A stretch of DNA of 46,421 bases. Source: an uncultured Eubacteriales bacterium. GTDB taxonomy: Bacteria; Bacillota; Clostridia; Oscillospirales; CAG-272. The number at the start of each line of letters is the position of its first letter. Position 1 is the first letter of the stretch. The translations under genes were made by a program, and so were the position numbers. The stretch spans positions 1 through 46,421 of the forward strand of contig CABUHS010000022.1 of the NCBI GenBank assembly GCA_902491535.1, written 5' to 3'. The notes under the pieces are model-generated. The model made no database searches. It was not told where the DNA came from and saw only the letters and a program-made list of their open reading frames with translations. Of this stretch, positions 39,802-46,421 are shown piece after piece.

Positions 39802-40878
39802 TTAATTTGCTGCAAGGAATTTCATAAGACATACAATGTCTTTTGAGTTTATTTTTCTGTCACCGTTCAGATCGGCACTGTAAGCATCAAGCATTTCACC
39901 TGACAGCACTTTCATAAGTCTTGCAAGATCTTTTGAATTTACTTCCTCATCCCAGTTTATATCTCCGTAAAGTAAAGTGCCTTCAAGAGTAACAGGCAGA
40001 TTACATTCTATTTTTTTACTTGAAGAATTGTAGTATATTCCATCCAAAAGAGCAACAGTGTCTATGAGATACGGTCTTAATACTAAATCGTCATGCAGGT
40101 AGCCGGACGAATCGATCATGTATTCGGAATCTGCATCAGAGTCTATAAGCGATATAGCATAACAAAATGTATTTCCCGGACATAAAAGTTTTGAACGGTA
40201 AGCGTCGCTTATCGGAATTTTCATTTCGGCGATATATCCGGTTGCTGTTTCTGTTACTGCATAGTAACCGTTTTTCATGTTTTGGGCATGGTCTTCCTCC
40301 CAAGTAAGGATTTCGGTTATATCGGGATTATGTGCGACGAATGAATCATTGTAATTTTTACCGGAATTTGCGGAGATGAATCTGCCTGCGCGGTCGGCTC
40401 GGATGTTTAATATCTCACCGTCAAGAAGAATTAAAACCTGTACCGAATCCTGATATAACTGTGGCTCAAAGTCAAAAATACCAGTGCATGAGTCTTCTTC
40501 CGCATATTTAAAAGCTTCGTCGTCAAGGCAACCGTAATCGTCGTCGGTGACTTCGATTGCGATATAGAGATTATCACGATCCCAAAGAAAATAACTGTTT
40601 GCACTGCAATCCCAGTCATATTCATAGCCGCTGTCATAAGCATATTTTCCGTAAGCGCCAGGTGCATAACGTTCATAATATCCGCTATCGCTATTGTCTT
40701 TTTCGGACCAACGGTGTTCGATATGAAGCGAATCTTTGTATTCGCTGTCGATAATACCGTCGATAGTCGGTGTGGCATATTTGACGATTGGCGTTTTATC
40801 ATCAGTAGCTGCAAAAGATACCGTTAAAGCTGAAAATATCAGAGCCGATGTAATTAAAGAAGTCAAAATTTTTTTCAT
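39802..40878 (-). CDS. Secreted dockerin protein 2 with CBM9-like domain
   Basis: A 358-residue paralogue with the same order: signal peptide, CBM9-like domain (DGIIDSEYKDSLHIEHRWSE, then LYIAIEVTDDDYGC), dockerin. The first dockerin repeat reads GDINWDEEVNSKDLARLMKV, with the usual Gly before the second helix replaced by Glu. The second is ADLNGDRKINSKDIVCLMKF. The 5' end closely matches protein 1, while about 410 bp of the 3' part (39851-40260) matches protein 3 without a visible change. It is therefore a mosaic. Its ribosome binding site lies inside the end of gene 3, with a gap of 4 nt. Confidence 0.88.
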   Translation of the reverse strand: MKKILTSLITSALIFSALTVSFAATDDKTPIVKYATPTIDGIIDSEYKDSLHIEHRWSEKDNSDSGYYERYAPGAYGKYAYDSGYEYDWDCSANSYFLWDRDNLYIAIEVTDDDYGCLDDEAFKYAEEDSCTGIFDFEPQLYQDSVQVLILLDGEILNIRADRAGRFISANSGKNYNDSFVAHNPDITEILTWEEDHAQNMKNGYYAVTETATGYIAEMKIPISDAYRSKLLCPGNTFCYAISLIDSDADSEYMIDSSGYLHDDLVLRPYLIDTVALLDGIYYNSSSKKIECNLPVTLEGTLLYGDINWDEEVNSKDLARLMKVLSGEMLDAYSADLNGDRKINSKDIVCLMKFLAAN

Positions 40879-40882
40879 GATT

Positions 40883-41965
40883 TTACTCCTTTGAATTCTT
40901 TGCAAGGAATTTCAAAAGACATACAATGTCTTTTGAATTGATTTTTCTGTCACCGTTCAGATCGGCACTGTAAGCATCAAGCATTTCACCTGACAGCACT
41001 TTCATAAGTCTTGCAAGATCTTTTGAATTTACTTCCTCATCCCAGTTTATATCTCCGTAAAGTAAAGTGCCTTCAAGAGTAACAGGCAGATTACATTCTA
41101 TTTTTTTACTTGAAGAATTGTAGTATATTCCATCCAAAAGAGCAACAGTGTCTATGAGATACGGTCTTAATACTAAATCGTCATGCAGGTAGCCGGACGA
41201 ATCGATCATGTATTCGGAATCTGCATCAGAGTCTATAAGCGATATAGCATAACAAAATGTATTTCCCGGACATAAAAGTTTTGAACGGTAAGCGTCGCTT
41301 ATCGGAATTTTCATTTCGGCGATATATCCGGTTGCTGTTTCTGTTACTGCATAATAACCGTTTTTCATATTTTGGGAATGATCTTCTTCCCATGTATAAA
41401 TATCAGTTATATCGGGATTATGTACGACGTTTACATCCATATATCCTTTACCGGAATTTGAAGCAATAAACCTGCCTGCACGGTCTGCGCGGACATTTAA
41501 TATTTCATTATCAATCTGAATCATAATATTTACCGAATCCTGATATATTGGAGCATCATAATCAAAATAATCACCGTTATCGGTTTCTTGGGAATATTTA
41601 AAATGCTCATCGTCTATACAACCGTAATCGTCATCAGTGACTTCGATTGCGATATAGAGATTATCACGATCCCAGAGAAAATAGCTGTTTGCACTGCAAT
41701 CCCAGTTATATTCAACTCGATCAGATCTGTATGGCGAATATTTTCCGTGAAAGTATGGAGCATATCGCATATCATTTTCATTGTCTTGTTCAGACCAACG
41801 GTGTTCTATACGGACAGAATCTCTGTATTCGTTGTCGATAATACCGTCAATAGTAGGTGTGGCGTATTTGACGGTTTGAGTAATATCATCGGCGGCTGCA
41901 AAAGATAACGATATAACAGAACATAATAAGACCATGGAAATTAAAGAAGTTAGAAATTTTTTCAT
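40883..41965 (-). CDS. Secreted dockerin protein 3 with CBM9-like domain
   Basis: A 360-residue first gene of the tandem array. The signal peptide MKKFLTSLISMVLLCSVISL differs from the other two. The CBM9-like domain includes DGIIDNEYRDSVRIEHRWSE and LYIAIEVTDDDYGC, and the dockerin equals that of protein 2 apart from the last residues (LLKFLAKNSKE). GGGAGAG lies before the ATG. A near-consensus promoter lies 120 bp upstream, so the three genes are likely one transcript. No cohesin or scaffoldin gene is in the window. Confidence 0.88.
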   Translation of the reverse strand: MKKFLTSLISMVLLCSVISLSFAAADDITQTVKYATPTIDGIIDNEYRDSVRIEHRWSEQDNENDMRYAPYFHGKYSPYRSDRVEYNWDCSANSYFLWDRDNLYIAIEVTDDDYGCIDDEHFKYSQETDNGDYFDYDAPIYQDSVNIMIQIDNEILNVRADRAGRFIASNSGKGYMDVNVVHNPDITDIYTWEEDHSQNMKNGYYAVTETATGYIAEMKIPISDAYRSKLLCPGNTFCYAISLIDSDADSEYMIDSSGYLHDDLVLRPYLIDTVALLDGIYYNSSSKKIECNLPVTLEGTLLYGDINWDEEVNSKDLARLMKVLSGEMLDAYSADLNGDRKINSKDIVCLLKFLAKNSKE

Positions 41966-42083
41966 AGTTCTCTCCCTTCTATATATTTTCGGCTAAAATT
42001 ATATAATTTAAAGTAGATAATTTATACATAGATTTTAAAACAACGGTATCACCTGTTTCTTGAAATTTAATTTATCTGATTTA

Positions 42084-42112
42084 ATTATATTATATTAAAA
42101 TATATTTGTCAA
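42084..42112 (-). promoter_or_regulatory. Promoter of the dockerin gene cluster
   Basis: On the minus strand, TTGACA (42112-42107), 17 nt, TATAAT (42089-42084). The leader is about 120 nt. The rest of 42113-42313 is very AT-rich and shows no gene; coaBC transcription must begin within it. Confidence 0.7.
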
Positions 42113-42313
42113 CAATTGACTTTAAATAGTTGTATATGTATATTAAAAACGTCATTATGAACAGAAATGCGATATTTAAATAAATTTAAATATTTTAGAT
42201 ATAAGCAAAATGCACAATATAAATTTTTGTTTTAAATTTAGTTATGGATTTTAGTTTTGTTTTATGATAAAATATAACATAAATAAAGATGATTGTTTAT
42301 CGGAGGTATCTTA

Positions 42314-43504
42314 ATGCTTACGGGAAAAACGGTAGTACTCGGAGTCAGCGGAAGTATTGCGGCATATAAGGCGGTAAATATTGCGCGCGGACTTAAAAAG
42401 CTCGGATGTGATGTAAACGTAATAATGACTCAAAATGCTGTGAATTTTATAGGACCGATAACTTTTGAGTCACTTACGGGAAATAAATGTTTGATAGATA
42501 CGTTCGACCGTAATTTTAAATACAGCGTGGAGCATGTTGCTCTTGCCAAGAGAGCAGATGCTGTTCTCATCGCACCTGCTTCCGCCGATGTTATCGGTAA
42601 GATCGCGTGCGGAATTGCCGATGATATGCTTACCACAACGGTCATGGCATGCACATGCAGAAAGCTTATTGCTCCTGCGATGAATCATAATATGTATCAT
42701 AATCCGATCGTTCAGGATAATATGAAACGGCTTGAAAGCTACGGCTATTCGATTATAGCGCCCGACAGAGGAATGCTTGCGAACGGTGATGTAGGCGACG
42801 GCCGCATGCCGGACGAGCAGCTTCTTATAGATCATATTGTACATGCGATCGCTTATGAAAAGGATCTTACAGGAAAGCACATTCTTGTGACTGCCGGCGC
42901 AACCCGTGAGTCTATAGATCCTGTCAGATTTATAACCAATCATTCAAGCGGAAAAATGGGTATAGCTCTTGCTAACGCTGCCGCACGGCGCGGAGCAGAG
43001 GTTACACTTGTTGCGGCGCATTGTGATGTGCCTTTTCCTAATTTTGTAAGTGTTGTTAATGTTGTTACCGCGGATGACATGATGCGGGAGGTTGCGGCGC
43101 GGGCAGAAGAGCAGGATATTATAATAAAAGCTGCCGCTGTTGCCGATTACGCACCTTTATACATTTCGGACAGCAAAATAAAAAAGTCTGACGGAGATAT
43201 GAGTATACCGCTCAGACGCACGGAGGATATACTGAAATATCTTGGACAGCATAGGCGTAAGGGACAGCTTATCTGCGGATTCTCCATGGAGACAGATAAT
43301 GTTATCGAAAACTCGAAAAAGAAGCTTACGGCAAAGAATTGCGATATGATATGCGCAAACTCTCTTAGAACTGATGGGGCAGGGTTCGGAGCGGATACTA
43401 ATGTTATAACACTTATTACACAGAAAGAAGAAAAAAAGCTGCCTGTAATGACAAAGGATGAGGTCGCCCATCGGATACTTAACGAGCTTATAAGTATGAT
43501 TTAA
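42314..43504 (+). CDS. coaBC: Bifunctional CoaBC, phosphopantothenoylcysteine synthetase/decarboxylase
   Basis: Coenzyme A biosynthesis enzyme of 396 residues. The FMN-dependent CoaC half (about 1-180) has VSGSIAAYKA, LIAPASADVIGKIACGIADDML and APAMNHNMYHNP. The CoaB half (about 185-396) has VTAGATRESIDPVRFITNHSSGKMG, AAVADY and GFSMETDN with NSKKKLTAKNCDMI. It uses cysteine and CTP to make, then decarboxylate, phosphopantothenoylcysteine. ATG 42314 has CGGAGG upstream at good spacing; an in-frame start at 42293 is too early. Confidence 0.95.
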   Translation: MLTGKTVVLGVSGSIAAYKAVNIARGLKKLGCDVNVIMTQNAVNFIGPITFESLTGNKCLIDTFDRNFKYSVEHVALAKRADAVLIAPASADVIGKIACGIADDMLTTTVMACTCRKLIAPAMNHNMYHNPIVQDNMKRLESYGYSIIAPDRGMLANGDVGDGRMPDEQLLIDHIVHAIAYEKDLTGKHILVTAGATRESIDPVRFITNHSSGKMGIALANAAARRGAEVTLVAAHCDVPFPNFVSVVNVVTADDMMREVAARAEEQDIIIKAAAVADYAPLYISDSKIKKSDGDMSIPLRRTEDILKYLGQHRRKGQLICGFSMETDNVIENSKKKLTAKNCDMICANSLRTDGAGFGADTNVITLITQKEEKKLPVMTKDEVAHRILNELISMI

Positions 43505-43559
43505 TATATTTTTTAACCGTTTGGTGTGTGAAAAAACATGATTTGGCGGATTTTCGAAA

Positions 43560-44099
43560 ATGGATAATACTGATATAAAAACACAGGCTGACCGCATATT
43601 ATATGAATTTGGTTTATTAAAGAAGATAGAGGAAATTGGAAATGCTCATATAATCGGTAGTTATCGAATGGATATGATGGTATGGAACGACTTGGATATT
43701 GACGTTGAAAATGATGCTATGTCTTTGGACCGGCTGTATGAATTATCTGCATTTATTACGAATACATTTCATCCGCTGTGGTATGAAGCTAAAGAGGAAG
43801 TAAACGCAAGCGGAAAAAGGGTATGGTTTCACGGATTTGAAACTAAAATAACAGGGGAATTGTGGAATGTAGATTTGTGGTTCTTTGATAAGGAGACCAT
43901 TTCTAGCGCAGAATTTTATTGTGATAGCATTATTAAAAATACAAATCAGGCACAAAGGACAGTTATCAAGGATATAAAAAGAGAATTAATTAAAAGAGGT
44001 ATATATTCTTTTGACCAATATAAAAGCGTTGATGTATATAAAGCGGTTATGGAGAATGACATAAAGGATATAAGCGAATTTTTAGCATTATTTAATTAG
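43560..44099 (+). CDS. Nucleotidyltransferase-superfamily-like protein
   Basis: A 179-residue protein. HIIGSYRMDMMVWNDLDIDV (about 30-49) has the G-S plus D-x-D arrangement of the polymerase-beta nucleotidyltransferase fold, and VDLWFF at about 109 could supply the third acidic residue. The rest is helical. Substrates and role are not evident. The ribosome binding site is weak. Codon use is more AT-rich than in coaBC, in line with acquisition together with the following island. Confidence 0.55.
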   Translation: MDNTDIKTQADRILYEFGLLKKIEEIGNAHIIGSYRMDMMVWNDLDIDVENDAMSLDRLYELSAFITNTFHPLWYEAKEEVNASGKRVWFHGFETKITGELWNVDLWFFDKETISSAEFYCDSIIKNTNQAQRTVIKDIKRELIKRGIYSFDQYKSVDVYKAVMENDIKDISEFLALFN

Positions 44100-44151
44100 T
44101 CAATTTTCGATTTGCTGTGAAGCATACATATTTTAAGTTAAAAATAATAGA

Positions 44152-44188
44152 AAAAGAAGCAGTTTTCTTTGGAAAACTGCTTCTTTTA
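44152..44188 (+). terminator. Terminator after the nucleotidyltransferase-like gene
   Basis: AAGAAGCAGTTTTC pairs with GAAAACTGCTTCTT and is followed by TTATG; the stem lies close to perfect. Bases 44189-44416 contain no gene. A 13-base match to a tRNA T arm lies at 44231-44243. Confidence 0.75.
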
Positions 44189-44416
44189 TGTAAACAGGTT
44201 ACAAAAGAGATGCCAACAGAAATTTTTGATAGGGACTCGAACCGACGTTATTAGAATCCTGTTTTGATTATATTAACAGGGATACTTAGTCAACAATGTG
44301 ATATCACAGCATTTGTCAGGACTTATTCTGAGATTTTTCAGCTATTGTAATTATCCAAACATAATGTGGTTGGTTACATAAATACAATACTTTCTGATAC
44401 AGTGCAACACATCGAT

Positions 44417-44857
44417 TTATTTTATTGCTGTATAAAATTCTTTTTTGCCCATACAATTATCAATAGAACGCCAGCGAAGTTTTAGCGCACAAATTATAGT
44501 TCCTTTATAATTATCCAAATCCATTTCCGATATGCCTCCACAATCACACCAGTATATATAGTTATCTTTTAATAACATTGTTGAATCAAGTATTTCACAA
44601 GTATATTTATCGTCACAAGGTAGTAATTGTAATTGCTTTAATCCTTCAAACTCCATTTCAATCATGGAGTTGTCTTGAAATTTACGTTGTATAATAACCT
44701 TTAATACTCTAATATCATTTACAGGATACATAGATAACTCTTCATCCACATATGCTCCACTAAGGTATTTTATTTCTTTTATGCAACTATCGTGAAAAGA
44801 ACAAATTGTATCCATAAATTTTATAATATCACTATTATCATTAATTTCATTCCACAT
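44417..44857 (-). CDS. Hypothetical protein, candidate immunity protein
   Basis: A 146-residue soluble protein with no firm domain. FHDSCIKEIKYLSGAY near residue 23 and the strand-rich middle (VIIQRKFQDNSMIEMEFEG) resemble small proteins that accompany RHS toxins in Firmicutes. AGGAGG lies before the ATG. It lies in the same orientation downstream of the RHS gene, as immunity genes do. The function is inferred from position. Confidence 0.5.
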   Translation of the reverse strand: MWNEINDNSDIIKFMDTICSFHDSCIKEIKYLSGAYVDEELSMYPVNDIRVLKVIIQRKFQDNSMIEMEFEGLKQLQLLPCDDKYTCEILDSTMLLKDNYIYWCDCGGISEMDLDNYKGTIICALKLRWRSIDNCMGKKEFYTAIK

Positions 44858-44880
44858 AACAAATCCTCCAATAACTTAGG

Positions 44881-45036
44881 TTATCCGAATATCATTGTTA
44901 AGCCTTTACCTATACCACCTCCAAATGGGCCATAAAGAAAGTCATCCGCAACACCTACTCCTACTAAATCATCAGCTGCAACAATTACTATTCCTATAGT
45001 ACACATTGCAACCATTTTAAATATCTTTGCGCACAT
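44881..45036 (-). CDS. Small ORF resembling the tail of a polymorphic toxin
   Basis: 51 codons. A hydrophobic helix (MVAMCTIGIVIVAADD) is followed by LVGVGVADDFLYGPFGGG and IGKGLTMIFG. The DD-x-x-G-x-G-x-ADDFL pattern is common at the C terminus of RHS-associated proteins. No clear ribosome binding site is seen, so it may be a leftover of a displaced toxin tip rather than a working gene. It is separated from its neighbours by short gaps. Confidence 0.4.
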   Translation of the reverse strand: MCAKIFKMVAMCTIGIVIVAADDLVGVGVADDFLYGPFGGGIGKGLTMIFG

Positions 45037-45075
45037 TTCAGAGCTATGTCAATTGTAATAGAGGAAGATGTATAG

Positions 45076-45462
45076 TCAAATATTGATTCTATTCAATGAT
45101 TTTATGCTCTGTTTTAGTTGTTCGATAATATCACGCATTAGTTGATTTACTTCGTTATAAGATGAAATATTATGAGTTGATGATAAGGCGTAATTATTTT
45201 CTTGCCATTTACTCAATAATAATTTGTTGAAACCAAATATTTCTTTGTTTTCAATACATTTAATAACTATCTCATAGTCATGAGACGTTATATTTTCATC
45301 AGATAATGATTGAACCAATTCTTCCATAAAATTTATTGAGTTAACAAGTTGTGTTACATATTTTTTAGACCACAATATTTTGCTTGTTGTGCATCTTCCT
45401 TTTTCATAGACGGATAATCTATACAAGGCTTCTCCAAAGAAAAAGTGTTTATTTACCTGCAT
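45076..45462 (-). CDS. Hypothetical protein directly after the RHS toxin, candidate immunity protein
   Basis: A 128-residue, mostly helical protein with no recognised family. Its ATG starts 1 nt after the RHS stop codon, the closest possible arrangement for a toxin-immunity pair. It is lysine- and asparagine-rich and AT-rich. It has no signal peptide, so it would act in the cytoplasm, where a nuclease-like toxin would need blocking. This role is inferred from position only. Confidence 0.55.
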   Translation of the reverse strand: MQVNKHFFFGEALYRLSVYEKGRCTTSKILWSKKYVTQLVNSINFMEELVQSLSDENITSHDYEIVIKCIENKEIFGFNKLLLSKWQENNYALSSTHNISSYNEVNQLMRDIIEQLKQSIKSLNRINI

Positions 45463-45463
45463 A

Positions 45464-46421
45464 TTACTTAATCACCTTAATCGCTGTTTTCCCAAATTCA
45501 CACCAATGTTTTGACCAATAAATATTTGTGGCAGATGGTAATGTATTTGTTGGCATTGTATAAAAATTACCATTGCCCAAAATTGTTTGTGCTACCATTC
45601 TATGGTGTCCATCAACTAAAAATCGCTGAGATCCATTTCTAAAGACTTTGCCGGCTTCTTGCAGTAATTTTGGATTATTAACATAATTCATAACACCACT
45701 TGCAGATATTTGTGATTGTCCTGGTCTTAATCCGGAATTATTAAGTTGTTTTAATGCTTCATTAATAGTTGGTAGAGTCTTTTCTGTTGCTAAACTTCCT
45801 TCAACTATACCAACAGTAGAAATACCTGCCGATGATATAGATAATCCAGTTACTCCTGTTGCACTTGCAATCGCGGGCGCCGCGAAATAGCTTGCTGTAC
45901 CTCCGGTAAGTCCACCAATATCAATACCGGTTAATATGCATTTTGTTTTCTCCCAACCAGTATATCCCTGGTCGTTTGCATATACATTTCCGAGGATTCC
46001 TCCAACCGTTCCATCTATAACTGCACCAACAACTGTGCAAACAATCATCGTTGATATAAAGAATTTACCGTTAGGATCAATTCTGTTAATTGGATCATTG
46101 CCACAGTAGGCAAATAAATTAAGGTTTGTTGTTTCGTGATCTGTAGATACAATATCGTCTGCACTTATAAATCTGCAGTTAGCAGGATCGTAATATCTGC
46201 TTTGCAGATAATAGAATCCGGTCTCACTATCGTAGTAGTATCCGCGGTATCTGATAGGATTGATAACAGCAAAGTTTGTTTTACTTGTGATCTCGTTACC
46301 GTTTGCATCGGTTACAGAAACAAGATTACCCCATGCATCGTAGGCGTAGTATGCGACAATATTATTATTAACATTAAGTATCTGCACCACGTCTCCCTGC
46401 AGATTCTTCTGCAGATAATAC
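45464..46421 (-). CDS. RHS-repeat protein with ParB-like toxin domain, 5' end outside window
   Basis: C-terminal 300-odd residues of a polymorphic toxin. The reading frame is open to the window edge, with LQGDVVQILN just upstream of the first internal GTG. The RHS core ends with AYDAWGN, RYRGYYYDSETGFYYLQSRY, YDPANCRFISAD and NLFAYCGNDPINRIDPNGK. A Gly/Ala-rich hydrophobic linker follows. The tip carries FLVDGHHRMVAQTILGNG at about 45585-45635, matching the G-x-x-H-R motif of ParB/sulfiredoxin-fold domains, found as toxin tips. The target is unknown. Confidence 0.88.
   Translation of the reverse strand, partial: YYLQKNLQGDVVQILNVNNNIVAYYAYDAWGNLVSVTDANGNEITSKTNFAVINPIRYRGYYYDSETGFYYLQSRYYDPANCRFISADDIVSTDHETTNLNLFAYCGNDPINRIDPNGKFFISTMIVCTVVGAVIDGTVGGILGNVYANDQGYTGWEKTKCILTGIDIGGLTGGTASYFAAPAIASATGVTGLSISSAGISTVGIVEGSLATEKTLPTINEALKQLNNSGLRPGQSQISASGVMNYVNNPKLLQEAGKVFRNGSQRFLVDGHHRMVAQTILGNGNFYTMPTNTLPSATNIYWSKHWCEFGKTAIKVIK

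Noticed and set aside
44211..44275. Minus-strand tRNA gene
   Set aside because: A T-loop-like GGTTCGAGTCCC is present, but there is no anticodon arm, D arm or paired acceptor stem.

Overview
The window looks like a chromosomal piece of a gut-type Clostridia genome, most likely Oscillospiraceae/Ruminococcaceae. The reasons are a SCIFF peptide with its radical-SAM maturase, three secreted dockerin proteins, GH2 glycosidases, many near-consensus sigma-A promoters (TTGACA-17-TATAAT type), strong AGGAGG ribosome binding sites, and GC-rich gene bodies separated by AT-rich spacers. Gram-positive style lipoproteins and LPxTG-free membrane anchors are seen; no phage module, CRISPR array or complete IS is present.

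Layout. 0.5-2.6 kb: upp, then the rpsF-ssb-rpsR operon. 2.8-5.7 kb: a GNAT acetyltransferase, a tandem 171-bp structured element behind a perfect promoter, and a DUF4091 glycosidase-like protein. 5.7-8.6 kb: repeat-rich spacer, an orphan response regulator with a degenerate receiver, a TrmH-family remnant, an acyl-ACP thioesterase and a direct-repeat spacer. 8.6-11.7 kb: fba, an EndoA/MazF toxin without a neighbouring antitoxin, nrdR behind a structured leader, and a CAU-anticodon tRNA. 11.7-16.9 kb: GNAT, the SCIFF peptide/maturase pair translationally coupled to an Orn/Lys/Arg decarboxylase-family protein, and a sugar isomerase/epimerase. 17.1-20.2 kb: a lipoprotein and a GH2 enzyme. 20.5-25.4 kb: a complete branched-chain amino-acid ABC transporter (livK-H-M-G-F, minus strand). 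25.5-29.0 kb: a small membrane protein, a conserved-looking unknown protein, and about 1.9 kb of gene-free DNA. That spacer carries mobile-repeat copies, a duplicated 5' gene fragment and two related small structured RNAs. 29.1-30.0 kb: an SdpR/SdpI-type repressor-immunity operon. 30.1-35.5 kb: rluA-type pseudouridine synthase and lacZ (minus), divergent from a serine hydrolase. 35.5-38.6 kb: yajC, a beta-helix surface protein and a TtcA-type thiolase. 38.7-42.0 kb: three tandem dockerin/CBM9-like secreted proteins. 42.3-44.1 kb: coaBC and a nucleotidyltransferase-like protein. 44.4 kb to the end: an AT-rich RHS polymorphic-toxin cassette with candidate immunity genes, cut by the window edge.

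How the genes fit together. Housekeeping genes (translation, nucleotide salvage, glycolysis, CoA synthesis, tRNA modification) are interleaved with plant-glycan functions (two GH2 enzymes, DUF4091, sugar isomerase, serine hydrolase, dockerin proteins) and with competition functions (SdpI-like immunity, RHS toxin, MazF).

The most unusual content is in the non-coding DNA. Two adjacent promoter-driven RNAs at 27.9-28.45 kb keep the same two terminal loops on stems of different sequence. A second structured family occurs as a tandem pair at 3.5 kb and again in the nrdR leader. Both are covariation-like signals from paralogous copies within the window. Neither was matched to a family I know, and neither could be searched here.
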